Of a DNA stretch of 64,000 nucleotides, positions 52,745 to 62,055 are shown in pieces; within the stretch, counting starts at the first letter, position 1, and each line of letters starts with the position of its first letter. The stretch is from JAFMKE01 sp964655225. GTDB lineage: Bacteria; Bacteroidota; Bacteroidia; Chitinophagales; UBA8649. Below the pieces are notes generated by a model that had not been told where the DNA came from, searched no databases, and was given only the letters and a program-made list of their open reading frames with translations. Position numbers and translations under genes: made by a program. The DNA is taken from the NCBI GenBank assembly GCA_964655225.1, contig CAZZMB010000007.1, positions 1 to 64,000 of the forward strand. The letters run 5' to 3'.

Positions 52745-53276
52745 CTACTGAACCCATTACTAAATCATCTTTCAATGACCAATATTCGCTTTTTAAATTT
52801 TTGAGGTATTTAACTTTAGGAGCACGTACTTCGTATACCGGGACTTTCACTCTTTGAAGTTTTAAAATTCCTGCCTGCATCTCAAAATCTTCACCGGTCA
52901 ATGGGATTTTTCGCAATGAATCTACATTTGAAGTGGTTGAAAGCTCAATTTTATCGTTGATATAATATTTTAAGGTATCATAAGTGGTAACTATAGAAGT
53001 ATCATCTGCATTACCATTTATAACTATCTCCGTAATTAGATCATTTTTAATACTGGCGATTAAGTCATCAAAATTACCTGCATATTCCCCTTTCGATTTG
53101 AAATAAAAACCTTGAGCAATGCGAACATCTTCCATACGCTCAGTGGTCATTTTAAATCTTGCGTCATAATCTTCTTCAAATTGTACCGGATCCTGAATGA
53201 TTTTGTAAAGCCAAAATCCTAAGCCAGCAACAATAATCCAAAGAACTCCTGTAATAGCAACTTTCCCTAATTTCAT
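52713..53276 (-). CDS. Hypothetical membrane-anchored protein
   Basis: Not recognised. About 187 aa from the ATG at 53276 (MKLGKVAITGVLWIIVAGLG), giving one N-terminal membrane helix with the remainder outside the cytoplasm. The helix is followed by an amphipathic stretch (RFKMTTERMEDVRIAQGFYF) reminiscent of pilin-like or pseudopilin N-terminal helices, then GEYAGNFDDLIASIKND. The frame runs open further upstream to 53312 but lacks signal-like sequence. It overlaps DUF3822 by 32 bp, so it probably is its operon partner. Confidence 0.68.
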   Translation of the reverse strand: MKLGKVAITGVLWIIVAGLGFWLYKIIQDPVQFEEDYDARFKMTTERMEDVRIAQGFYFKSKGEYAGNFDDLIASIKNDLITEIVINGNADDTSIVTTYDTLKYYINDKIELSTTSNVDSLRKIPLTGEDFEMQAGILKLQRVKVPVYEVRAPKVKYLKNLKSEYWSLKDDLVMGSVVEATDKGNWE

Positions 53277-53422
53277 ATATTCTAGTCTTAAATTAATTCT
53301 ATATTCAACCACAAAATAAAAACATTTTAAGAATATTTAGGTCAAAGTACATTCATTTTTTGTGTTTAGCCTATTTTAAGATACTTACAATGGTTAAAAC
53401 TTCATGAATAAGGATGACAGTC

Positions 53423-53430
53423 TAAATTTG
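53423..53430 (+). promoter_or_regulatory. -7 box TAAATTTG before the MATE transporter
   Basis: Exact TAnnTTTG, 56 nt before the ATG at 53487. Nothing else is evident in the 210-bp divergent spacer. Confidence 0.45.
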
Positions 53431-53486
53431 GACCAAGGATTTAGCTGAAGAGCAAAATACTTTTAGTTTCTTTGTGCGCGGTATAA

Positions 53487-54824
53487 ATGATGAAGAACTT
53501 AAGCTATAGTTACAAGAGTATATTGAAAATTGCATTTCCGCTAATGGTCAGCAATTTCTTCTTCACCCTTATTGCGGTCACGGACATTGGCTTCATGCGA
53601 GAAATTGGGGTTACTGAACAAGCCGCAATCGGCTACATCTCCCTGCTATACTTATTCTTTTTCATGGCTGGCTTCAGCTATACTCGTGGTGCCCAAATAC
53701 TTATCGCCCAAAAAGATGGTCAAAACAAACACAAAGCTATTGGCTTAATATTGGATAACATGTTGGTGGTATTGATGTTTGTTGCAACTTTACTTTGGGT
53801 CATTCTATTCATTTGGGGAAGAGCAATACTAGAAGCAATTCTTCAGGATCCTGACGTTATTGAAGCTTCTTATGCTTTTTTAAACATTAGAAAATGGGGA
53901 TTCTTTGCTAGTTTTTTAGGGAGTGCGATGATTGCCTATTATTCTGGCATCGGTCGAACTAAAATTTTAGCAGTTGCTATCATCACGATGTCTGTCAGTA
54001 ATATTTTCATGAATTGGGTTTTGATTTTTGGCCACTTTGGATTTCCCGCTTTTGGAATAAAGGGGGCTGCTTATGCTAGTAATTTAGCTGAATTTCTTTC
54101 AACGGGCATCATGATTGCAGGCTTAGCCGTACTCAATTTGAGAGAGAAAAATCATCTCTTTTATTTTCAGAAAATCACAAAAGACATCATTTCTAAAATC
54201 ACAAATTTATCTTTCCCCTTAGTGGTTCAGACCTTGATAGGACTTGCTGCTTGGGTCGTCTTCTTTACTTTAATAGAGAAAATGGGCAAAGCAGAATTAG
54301 CCATTTCCAATAACGTTAAACAGATCTATACCCTTCTAGGGATTCCAACCTATGCTCTTGCCTCAAGCACAAATACTGTCATAGGTAATTTAGTCGGTCA
54401 GAAAAAGATTGATGAAATTATTCCTACGCTTAAGCGAATTATTCTAATCAGCAGTATATTAATTTTCCTCTTTACTTTACCAACTTTCATTTTCCCTAAA
54501 ATTCTCTTAACCTTAATTTCTGAAAAAGGATTAGTAAAAGACTCTATCGGTCCTTTGTATGTTGCTTTAGTTGCCTTGTGGATGTATGGTTTCTCCACTA
54601 TTTTGTTTAATTGCATAGCGAGTATAGGGGCTAGTTTACACAGCTTAATCGTTGAAACGATAACCATTATTGTCTACCTATTTTTTGTTTATATCATATT
54701 TTATATACTTGATGTAAATCTTACTGTTGCTTGGACCACAGAATTATTCTATTGGGGTTCTCTAGCCCTTTTATCCCTGCTTTATTTGAGGTTCTTTAAC
54801 TGGAAAAAGAATCTAAAACGCTAG
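53487..54824 (+). CDS. MATE family efflux transporter
   Basis: Twelve-helix multidrug/toxin extrusion-type antiporter driven by Na+ or H+. The N-terminal half starts ILKIAFPLMVSNFFFTLIAVTDIGFM and the second half repeats this at ISKITNLSFPLVVQTLIGLAAWVVFF; GIPTYALASSTNTVIGNLVGQ is the matching conserved loop. 445 aa is normal. Tandem ATGs at 53487 and 53490. Substrate unknown. The stop overlaps the convergent rhomboid stop in a CTAG. Confidence 0.9.
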   Translation: MMKNLSYSYKSILKIAFPLMVSNFFFTLIAVTDIGFMREIGVTEQAAIGYISLLYLFFFMAGFSYTRGAQILIAQKDGQNKHKAIGLILDNMLVVLMFVATLLWVILFIWGRAILEAILQDPDVIEASYAFLNIRKWGFFASFLGSAMIAYYSGIGRTKILAVAIITMSVSNIFMNWVLIFGHFGFPAFGIKGAAYASNLAEFLSTGIMIAGLAVLNLREKNHLFYFQKITKDIISKITNLSFPLVVQTLIGLAAWVVFFTLIEKMGKAELAISNNVKQIYTLLGIPTYALASSTNTVIGNLVGQKKIDEIIPTLKRIILISSILIFLFTLPTFIFPKILLTLISEKGLVKDSIGPLYVALVALWMYGFSTILFNCIASIGASLHSLIVETITIIVYLFFVYIIFYILDVNLTVAWTTELFYWGSLALLSLLYLRFFNWKKNLKR

Positions 54825-55480
54825 ATATCGATAGGATGTCGCTGAAAGAATGGGCGTTCATCTTCCGTATAAAGCTCTTGAGGCTTCACGAAGTCCTTAT
54901 AAACATATAAAGCTAAAACAACACCAATAATTGCACCTGACAAGTGACCTTCCCAACTCACATTAGCTTGAACAGTAAATGGAGTAAGTCCCCAAATCAT
55001 GCTGCCATACATAAGAATAATAAAAAAAGATAAGGCCATAGAATTTCTATTGCCTTCTCTAACGCTTCCTACAAATAAGAAAAATGCCACAGCATAGATC
55101 AGGCCACTTGCCCCGATATGATTCGACCCACTTTGTCCTATAAACCATAGTATGATTCCCGAAGCTAGGTACATGATTAATAAATACAATAAGCTTTTTC
55201 GCGTGTGAAAAACAAACAAGCCGGTAAATAGAATTATAGCGCTAGAAGCATTGGAGAGCAGGTGATTCCAGTCTCCATGTAAAAAAGGAAAAGTAAGTAT
55301 ACCGATTAAGCCCTCTGCTGATTTTGGTTTTAATCCATAATTCTCTAATCCAAGTTTAAACATATTATCAAGCAACTCTACAACAAACCAGATAAACACA
55401 ATCAAAACAGACAATTTTAGTTTGAAATAAAATGATTGCCGTTCCTTTAAATTCTTGATATTAGCACTTATATTAGCCAT
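54821..55480 (-). CDS. Rhomboid family intramembrane serine protease
   Basis: Six-helix intramembrane protease. HGDWNHLLSNASS gives the oxyanion region and Asn, HIGASGLIYAVAFFLFVG the GASG nucleophile loop (the usual GxSG with Ala), and VSWEGHLSGAIIGVV the catalytic His. 219 aa is normal for a minimal rhomboid. The C-terminal tail is cytosolic and charged. Substrate unknown; no partner is linked. Confidence 0.9.
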   Translation of the reverse strand: MANISANIKNLKERQSFYFKLKLSVLIVFIWFVVELLDNMFKLGLENYGLKPKSAEGLIGILTFPFLHGDWNHLLSNASSAIILFTGLFVFHTRKSLLYLLIMYLASGIILWFIGQSGSNHIGASGLIYAVAFFLFVGSVREGNRNSMALSFFIILMYGSMIWGLTPFTVQANVSWEGHLSGAIIGVVLALYVYKDFVKPQELYTEDERPFFQRHPIDI

Positions 55481-55510
55481 TACTTCTAATTATATACAAA
55501 AACCTTACCC

Positions 55511-57973
55511 TTGAATAAATTTCGCTTTATCCTTACATTTTTGCTGACAATTTGTCTAATAATTGCTTTAAATCTTAGAATAAACGGAAATCCAGCGTTT
55601 GGAAAGCTACTCAATCCATTCTCGGGCTTTTATAATTTAGGTGAAGATAGCAAAGACTTGCATTTACCAAGTCAAGTGCTGATTGAAGAGCTTGAAGGAG
55701 ATGTAGATATCTATTTTGATGAACGACGAATTCCGCACATTTTTGCGCAAAATGAGCAAGACCTCTATTTTGCGCAAGGCTATGTAGTGGCTAGTCTTCG
55801 CCTGTGGCAAATGGAATTTCAGGTACTAGCTGCTGAAGGGAGAATAGCTGAATTACTTGGCCCTGGCGAGAATGATAAATTTGTAAAATTTGATAAGAAG
55901 CAACGACGATTAGGTCTAAAACTTGGTGCCCAAAACAAACTGCTCGTTATAGAAGCAGACCCCTTCTCTAAAAACTTAATGAATCAGTTTACTGCAGGTG
56001 TTAATGCCTACATGAATAGCGTAAAGAAAAAAGACTTACCTATTGAATATCAATTGATGGGTTATGCGCCTGAACCTTGGAGTTCGTATAAAACCGCTCT
56101 ATTATTGATGAACATGAGTAATGTGCTGACGTCAACAGAATATGACATTGAGAATAGCAACTTCGCCAATAAATATGGGAAGTCTTTGTTTGACTCCTTA
56201 TTCAATGATTATTCCGATCAATTAGAGCCAATTTTCCCTACACCCGAAAAAGGTTGGGAAGCCTCTTTCGAAAAAGATACTGCCTTGGAGATTATGAATC
56301 TCCCCGTGAATGCAGCAAATTTGGAAGATTTAGGTGCACTCTATGAAAAGAGTGATGTGCAAATTGGCAGTAATAATTGGGCTGTATCTGGCGCAAAAAC
56401 AGCTTCGGGATATCCGCTATTGGCCAATGACCCTCACTTAAAATTATCATTCCCCTCAGTATGGTTAGAAATGCATTTAAATGCTCCAAACTTAAATACT
56501 TACGGAGTAGTTTTCCCGGGAGCGCCTGGAATCATTATTGGGTTTAATGACCATATAGGATGGGGAGTTACCAACGCTGGAAGAGATGTTAAAGATTGGT
56601 ATAGCATAGAATATAAAGATGCTTCAAAAGACTTTTATAAATGGCAGGATACTTGGAGAGCAACTACTAAGATTTATGAAGAGTTTATAGTAAAAGACGG
56701 AAATCCTGTCTACGATACAATCATCATGACTCATTTGGGCCCAGTGGTTTATGAAGACTTTGAGACTCAGGATGGATCCAAGAATTTTGCGCTGCAATGG
56801 ATGGCTCATCAAGATGGTCAAGAATACATGACGTTTTACTTATTAAATAGAGCAAAGAACTTTGAAGACTATCTAGAAGCCTTGCAATATTATGAATGTC
56901 CTGCTCAGAACTTCGTTTTTGCTTGCGTTGATGGAGATATTGCCTTGCGTCAACAGGGAAAGTTTCCCGTGCTTGATGATAATCAAGGGGTGTTCTTCAT
57001 GGATGGATCACAAAAAGAGGCATGGAGTGACTTCATTCCACACGATAAAATTCCAATGATGCATAATCCAGATCGAGAATATGTCTACAGCGCCAATCAA
57101 CATGTAGCCGACAGCACATATCCTTACTTCACCAACGGTGTTTTTGAATATTACAGAAACAGAGTAATCAATAGGGAGTTGAAAGCGATGCATCAAGTCA
57201 CAAAAGAAGATTTTAAAGCGCTGCAATTCAATGAATACAATTTAATGGCCGAAGAAGCTCTGCCTCTTTTATTGAGTTATCTCGACAGGGATTCCTTAGA
57301 TGAAAAAGGGCGAAAAATATTCGATGCATTGAGGAAATGGGATTATGTAAATGATCTAGATTCTAAAGAAGCGACTTACTTTCAATTGTTTAATGATGGA
57401 TATTACACCTCGCTATGGGATGAATTCGTTGAGACAGAAGTTCCGGGAGGTTGGGATCCTTACAAATGGAAAGACGGCTGGAAAGCTCCTAATGAGTATC
57501 AGACCTATCGATTGCTTGCGGATAGCGTAAAGCACAGATTCATTGACATGGAAGGAACTGATGCCTTAGAAACAAGTGGCGAGCTAATTGAACAAGCTTT
57601 TGATGATGTTGTGAATCAATTGGATGATTTAGAAATTACGGAATGGGGAAAGTACAAAAACACCTTGATTGAGCATTTAGGAATGATACCCGCTTTCTCT
57701 ACCAATTTAGATATTGGAGGTAACTATAAAATTGTTAATGCTTCGGGGAAATTTCATGGACCTAGCTGGCGAATGATTTTAGATTTTGATGGCGGTAAGA
57801 TAAAAGGTTATGGAGTTTATCCAGGCGGGCAAAGTGGTAATCCTGGAAGCAAGTATTACGATAACATGGTAAGAGAATGGGCAAATGGAGAATATCATGA
57901 ATTAATAAATTCGAATGACCAATCCATTTATCAGCATGGTAATTATAAAACTGTACGACTAAAAAAACAATAA
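55511..57973 (+). CDS. Penicillin acylase family protein (Ntn hydrolase)
   Basis: Periplasmic N-terminal-nucleophile hydrolase of the penicillin/AHL acylase family, made as one chain and self-cleaved into alpha and beta subunits. The start is a TTG at 55511: it yields a clean signal anchor (FRFILTFLLTICLIIALNL), while the next Met is 65 residues on, inside the domain. VDIYFDERRIPHIFAQNEQDL and YAQG-like FAQGYVVA precede the cleavage Ser287 in IGSNNWAVSG; LLANDPHL, GWGVTNAGRD and WRMILDFD follow. 820 aa is normal. Amide substrate unknown (antibiotic, acyl-homoserine lactone or peptide). Confidence 0.88.
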   Translation: MNKFRFILTFLLTICLIIALNLRINGNPAFGKLLNPFSGFYNLGEDSKDLHLPSQVLIEELEGDVDIYFDERRIPHIFAQNEQDLYFAQGYVVASLRLWQMEFQVLAAEGRIAELLGPGENDKFVKFDKKQRRLGLKLGAQNKLLVIEADPFSKNLMNQFTAGVNAYMNSVKKKDLPIEYQLMGYAPEPWSSYKTALLLMNMSNVLTSTEYDIENSNFANKYGKSLFDSLFNDYSDQLEPIFPTPEKGWEASFEKDTALEIMNLPVNAANLEDLGALYEKSDVQIGSNNWAVSGAKTASGYPLLANDPHLKLSFPSVWLEMHLNAPNLNTYGVVFPGAPGIIIGFNDHIGWGVTNAGRDVKDWYSIEYKDASKDFYKWQDTWRATTKIYEEFIVKDGNPVYDTIIMTHLGPVVYEDFETQDGSKNFALQWMAHQDGQEYMTFYLLNRAKNFEDYLEALQYYECPAQNFVFACVDGDIALRQQGKFPVLDDNQGVFFMDGSQKEAWSDFIPHDKIPMMHNPDREYVYSANQHVADSTYPYFTNGVFEYYRNRVINRELKAMHQVTKEDFKALQFNEYNLMAEEALPLLLSYLDRDSLDEKGRKIFDALRKWDYVNDLDSKEATYFQLFNDGYYTSLWDEFVETEVPGGWDPYKWKDGWKAPNEYQTYRLLADSVKHRFIDMEGTDALETSGELIEQAFDDVVNQLDDLEITEWGKYKNTLIEHLGMIPAFSTNLDIGGNYKIVNASGKFHGPSWRMILDFDGGKIKGYGVYPGGQSGNPGSKYYDNMVREWANGEYHELINSNDQSIYQHGNYKTVRLKKQ

Positions 57974-57974
57974 A

Positions 57975-58346
57975 ATGAAAACAATTTTCAGCTTAATCCT
58001 TATGCTCATTCTAGGAATAATAGTATCATTATTCCTGCCCTGGTGGTCGATTGCTTTGGTATGTTTTGCTGTTGCAATGTCTTGCTTAGACAATACCCGC
58101 GATGCTGCACTTGCGGGCTTTTTTTCCGTTTTTATTCTCTGGGGTTTTGTAGCCCTATTCAAAAGCTATCAAAACGATTTTATCTTGTTGACTAGAATGG
58201 CTGAATTGTTGTCAATACACAATGAACTATTACTAATCCTTAGTACAGCTTTTTTGGGAGGAGTTATTGGTATGATGAGTTCATTAAGTGGGGTATTTTT
58301 GCAATCCATCAATAAAAAACCTAGAAAGGAGAAGTATTACACCTAG
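57975..58346 (+). CDS. Small hypothetical membrane protein
   Basis: Not recognised. 123 aa, four hydrophobic segments: about residues 3-33 (ends WWSIALVCFAVAMS), 44-62, and two around LLLILSTAFLGGVIGMM, with a basic C-terminus (KKPRKEKYYT). The start is 1 nt after the penicillin acylase stop, so it is very likely co-expressed. Small membrane proteins of this sort are frequent in Bacteroidota and remain uncharacterised. Confidence 0.7.
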   Translation: MKTIFSLILMLILGIIVSLFLPWWSIALVCFAVAMSCLDNTRDAALAGFFSVFILWGFVALFKSYQNDFILLTRMAELLSIHNELLLILSTAFLGGVIGMMSSLSGVFLQSINKKPRKEKYYT

Positions 58347-58350
58347 GTTG

Positions 58351-60144
58351 TTAACGCTCTTCTATTTGAAGTTTGAGCAACTTTGCATAAAAACCTTCCT
58401 CATCCTTCAGTAAACGGCTGTGCGTGCCTCTTTCGACAATATCTCCTTGATGCAATACCAATATCTCATCTGCACTTCTCACAGTGCTTAGTCTGTGGGC
58501 AATAATGAAGGTTGTTCTGTTTTGCATTAAGTTTTCTAGTGCATCCTGCACTTGTTTTTCAGATTCTGCATCTAATGAGCTCGTTGCTTCATCTAAAACT
58601 AGAATTGCTGGGTTTTTGAGTATCGCTCTAGCAATTGCAACACGTTGTTTTTGTCCGCCAGAAAGCTGCACTCCACGTTCTCCTACCAAAGTGTCGAACT
58701 GCTCAGGGAAGCCCTCTATAAACTCCAAGGCATTAGCTTGTCTGGCCGCCTCTCTAACTTCCTCCATACGCGCATCCAATTTACCATAACGAATATTTTC
58801 TAGTATACTTCCCCCAAATAAGATTACCTCTTGGGGAACAATGCCGATGATTTTTCGAATAGATTTTATCTCTAAATCTTTAATATTTTTATTGTCAACA
58901 AAAATATTCCCTTGTTCTAAATCATAAAATCTACTGAGCAATTTTACAATAGTTGATTTACCCGAACCACTACTACCAACCAAGGCTATCTTTTGTCCTT
59001 TCTTCACGGTAAGACTTATTTTGTGTAAAACTTCAATATCGGGTCTTGTAGGGTAAGAAAAAACTACATTTTCATATCGAATCTCTTGCTCGAATTGAAT
59101 ACCTTTTACAGCACCTTCTTCAATGTTTAGTTCTTGATCTTCATCCAATATTTCTTTAACCCTTTCCGTAGCGCCTAAAACGCCTAACAGCTCTGTATAT
59201 TGATTGCCTAGTCCAGCGATAGAGCCTCCAATAACCATTGCATAAAATATAAAGGCAGTTAACTCCTCCACTTCAATACTCCCCTGGTAAACTTGAATCC
59301 CACCCATCCATAAAATAAAAAACAGTGCACCGAATAAGCCTGTAATGATGAAGGTGAAAAACACACCTTTAGCTCGCGCATATTTTAACGCAATCTGCAC
59401 TAGCTCATTCATTTTAGCACTATATCTATTCAACTCGAAACTTTCGTTTACATAGGCTTTAACTGACTGAAAGGATTGAAACGTTTCGTCGACAATCACA
59501 TTGGTTTGTGCTAAATACTCTTGTCTATCTTTAGATAGGCGTTTAATGTATTTACCAAATATTATTGCAAGGATAATGACTAAAGGAAAAACTGCTAGCA
59601 TAACTAAAGTCAGCTTAACCGAGTATAGCAACAGCAATATAACGCCAACGACGAATATAATAATTTGGCGAAGAAATTCGGGCAAGGTAATCGAAAAAGC
59701 TTGTTGAAGTTTTTCGACGTCAGTTGACAACCTACTGACGACATCTCCCACTCTATTTTTCTCGAAAAAAGCCATATTTTGAGCCAGTAGTTTATTATAT
59801 AAATCCATTCGGATCTGTGCTAAACTATTCTCAGTTACAACGGCAAATACATTAACTCGAAGATAAGAGAGAATTCCTTGAGACAAGAGAATTCCAAGAA
59901 ACAACCAGCCGTACTGGAAAATATTCATGTGAATATTTAGATAAGGAATTAATGTATCTCCTTTGGCAGCCTTCAACATTTGTCCAACGGCGGCAGGAAC
60001 TACCATAAAAATCAAGCTGCTAAAAGCCAAAAAAATCAAGCCTAAAACGAAATAGCCCTTGTAAGGCTTTATGTATTTAAATAAATCTTGTGCAGATTGT
60101 AGTTGTTTCTTACTTGCTCGTTTTGGTCGCTGTGTTTTTTCCAT
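58351..60144 (-). CDS. ABC transporter, fused permease/ATPase (MsbA-like)
   Basis: Half-transporter of 597 aa. Six-helix exporter domain in residues 25-330, then an ATPase with Walker A GSSGSGKSTIVKLLSRFYD, signature LSGGQKQRVAIARAIL, Walker B AILVLDEATSSLD and the H-loop FIIAHRLSTV. Together these are closer to MsbA/multidrug exporters than the gene at 3899-5680. Lipid A flipping is a reasonable guess because an MsbA is required with the lpx and waaA genes, but two candidates exist here and others may lie elsewhere. It converges on the small membrane protein gene. Confidence 0.88.
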   Translation of the reverse strand: MEKTQRPKRASKKQLQSAQDLFKYIKPYKGYFVLGLIFLAFSSLIFMVVPAAVGQMLKAAKGDTLIPYLNIHMNIFQYGWLFLGILLSQGILSYLRVNVFAVVTENSLAQIRMDLYNKLLAQNMAFFEKNRVGDVVSRLSTDVEKLQQAFSITLPEFLRQIIIFVVGVILLLLYSVKLTLVMLAVFPLVIILAIIFGKYIKRLSKDRQEYLAQTNVIVDETFQSFQSVKAYVNESFELNRYSAKMNELVQIALKYARAKGVFFTFIITGLFGALFFILWMGGIQVYQGSIEVEELTAFIFYAMVIGGSIAGLGNQYTELLGVLGATERVKEILDEDQELNIEEGAVKGIQFEQEIRYENVVFSYPTRPDIEVLHKISLTVKKGQKIALVGSSGSGKSTIVKLLSRFYDLEQGNIFVDNKNIKDLEIKSIRKIIGIVPQEVILFGGSILENIRYGKLDARMEEVREAARQANALEFIEGFPEQFDTLVGERGVQLSGGQKQRVAIARAILKNPAILVLDEATSSLDAESEKQVQDALENLMQNRTTFIIAHRLSTVRSADEILVLHQGDIVERGTHSRLLKDEEGFYAKLLKLQIEER

Positions 60145-60201
60145 GCTTCACTAAAGTAATGCCTTGTTATCAAATAGGACTTGAAATACAGTAATTTTAT
60201 T

Positions 60202-60927
60202 TTAGAAAAGACTGGTCAAATCCTTTACACCAATGTGCCTTTGAGCAATGAAACCTTCAGCATATTTCACTCCGGCTATTTGCCCAAATTCTTGGTGACG
60301 GGCTTTCAAAAAATCAAGAAACTCAGGCGAGCTAATAAATGTATTTTTTTCTTTTGACTCGGGATCAAAGAATTGCGACTTAAACGCTAAAACTGCTTGC
60401 ATTTTAACAGCATAGCTGTCTGATATGTCAACTACAAAGTCAGGTTTTATGAACACAGATTGAATATAGTGATACACGTTCTTCGGACGCCATGCATTTT
60501 GAACTTTACCATTATGTTTGGTTTCAATTTTTGCTAATCCAGATAGAAATGCTGCATCTGATGCTAATTGAGCTCCTTTCCCATGATCAGGATGTCGATC
60601 ATGCGGAGCATTAATGAGTAAAATGTCAGGTTGATACTTACGAATAGCTGAAATTAATCTCAGTTGATGTGCTTTGTCATTTAAGAAAAATCCGTCTTCC
60701 ATCTCTAGATTTTCTCGAACTGCTAATTTTAAAATCTTAGCTGCTTCATGCGACTCTTTGATTCGCAATGCTGGTGTACCTCGTGTACCTAATTGCCCGG
60801 TAGTCAAATCTATAATCCCTGTCTTCTTTCCAGCAAGGGCATGCTGATACAAGGTCGCTCCACAGGATAACTCAGCATCATCTGGGTGCGCAGCTATTGC
60901 TAATATGTCTAGTTTCATCGAACTCAT
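60202..60927 (-). CDS. bshB1: Bacillithiol biosynthesis deacetylase BshB1
   Basis: Zinc enzyme that deacetylates GlcNAc-malate in the synthesis of bacillithiol, the low-molecular-weight thiol of this phylum. The LmbE/PIG-L motif AAHPDDAELSCGATL is near the N-terminus; PHDRHPDHGKGAQL gives the other zinc ligands, and AWRPKNVYHYIQ, then SQFFDPESKEKNTFISSPEFLD are specific to BshB1. 241 aa is normal; MKLDIL at 60918 is an alternative start. It directly abuts the glutathione peroxidase-family gene. bshA and bshC are not in the window. Confidence 0.92.
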   Translation of the reverse strand: MSSMKLDILAIAAHPDDAELSCGATLYQHALAGKKTGIIDLTTGQLGTRGTPALRIKESHEAAKILKLAVRENLEMEDGFFLNDKAHQLRLISAIRKYQPDILLINAPHDRHPDHGKGAQLASDAAFLSGLAKIETKHNGKVQNAWRPKNVYHYIQSVFIKPDFVVDISDSYAVKMQAVLAFKSQFFDPESKEKNTFISSPEFLDFLKARHQEFGQIAGVKYAEGFIAQRHIGVKDLTSLF

Positions 60928-61419
60928 CTACTCCTCTAGAAGGCTATCAATGGCTCTTCTCACTTTACCCGAATTAGGATTGGTAATGGTATAGAAATAA
61001 TCGATAACTTTTCCTTCCTTATTCACTAAAAATTTATGGAAGTTCCATTTTGGTGTAGAGTTTATTTCTCCATTTAAATCCTTATTGGATAAATATTGAA
61101 ATAAAGGTGACGCGTTATCCCCTTTAACCTCTACTTTATCAAAAATTTTGAAGGTCACTCCATAATTAATTTCACAGAATTGACTCAACTCCTCACCTTC
61201 TAATGGTTCTTGATTTTGAAACTGATTACTTGGAAATCCAAGAATTTCAAAATCCTTATCCTTATAATCTTGATACAATGCCTCTAAGTCTTTGAACTGA
61301 GGAGTAAAACCACATTTAGATGCCGTATTCACTATAAGCAATACTTTTCCCTTGTAATCCCCTAAATCCTTTGAATGACCATTGATTTCTCTAACCGCTA
61401 TATCGTGTATTGTTTGCAT
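60928..61419 (-). CDS. Glutathione peroxidase family (thiol peroxidase)
   Basis: Peroxidase of the GPx fold with Cys (not selenocysteine) at the active site in TASKCGFTPQF, the Gln in GFPSNQFQNQEP and the Trp in PKWNFHKFLV. 163 aa is normal. Such Cys-type enzymes usually use thioredoxin as reductant rather than glutathione. Its stop directly abuts the bshB1 start codon, and trxB is two genes upstream, so thioredoxin- or bacillithiol-linked peroxide removal is likely; the electron donor is not proven. Confidence 0.92.
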   Translation of the reverse strand: MQTIHDIAVREINGHSKDLGDYKGKVLLIVNTASKCGFTPQFKDLEALYQDYKDKDFEILGFPSNQFQNQEPLEGEELSQFCEINYGVTFKIFDKVEVKGDNASPLFQYLSNKDLNGEINSTPKWNFHKFLVNKEGKVIDYFYTITNPNSGKVRRAIDSLLEE

Positions 61420-61423
61420 ATGC

Positions 61424-62011
61424 TTAATTTACAAATTCTATTAAATTTTCAACCATATTAAATGGTGTTTTTGTGGCAGCACCTTGCACCATCCAATCGG
61501 GAACACTTCCTCCAGGATCTGTTTGGTATTCTAGAACAACCTTTACCCCTTCGCTAGTTTTTAGTATTTCCCACGCTCCAAAGTAAATCGGAATTCGAGT
61601 TGCGTTATCTCTAAGTTCGATAAAGCTCGCCGCATTGGACATATCGATACGCACACCATTTGAAATAGCTACTTTTTTGATTTTAATTACTAAATCTCTG
61701 TCAGCTGCAGGCCATGGAGAATCAAAAAGTCCGTAATAAATCAATTCATTACTTCCATTCCGCTGAAGCACTTCTATTTTTGCACAATCGGGCACATAGC
61801 TCACATAATTTTCTACCTCAAAAACTGCTTTAACCACTTCATCGAAAGAGGCTTTGAATGTCGCAGTTACTTTTGATGCAGGCATACCATATTCCGCCGA
61901 ACTTTTAGTATATACCTGAATACCATTTTTCTCTTTCTTGAGATTCCATTCTTGTGCTTGAATTCCGAAGATTATCATTAAACTGAAAATACTTGCAATT
62001 ATTTTTTTCAT
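61424..62011 (-). CDS. START-domain protein with signal peptide
   Basis: 195 aa. Signal peptide to about residue 19 (SLMIIFGIQAQ), then a START/SRPBCC lipid-binding-type domain: EWNLKKEKNGIQVYTKSSAEYG, FKASFDEVVKAVFEVENYV, YYGLFDSPWPAADRDLVI and YQTDPGGSVPDWMVQGAATKTPFNMVENL, a pattern like StAR-related periplasmic proteins. It would bind a hydrophobic ligand in the periplasm. It lies 4 nt upstream of the peroxidase gene and 44 nt after trxB; the link to redox metabolism is by position only. Confidence 0.83.
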   Translation of the reverse strand: MKKIIASIFSLMIIFGIQAQEWNLKKEKNGIQVYTKSSAEYGMPASKVTATFKASFDEVVKAVFEVENYVSYVPDCAKIEVLQRNGSNELIYYGLFDSPWPAADRDLVIKIKKVAISNGVRIDMSNAASFIELRDNATRIPIYFGAWEILKTSEGVKVVLEYQTDPGGSVPDWMVQGAATKTPFNMVENLIEFVN

Positions 62012-62055
62012 AATTTCTATTTATAAACTTTTAAGATCCAATATTATGCCAAAAT

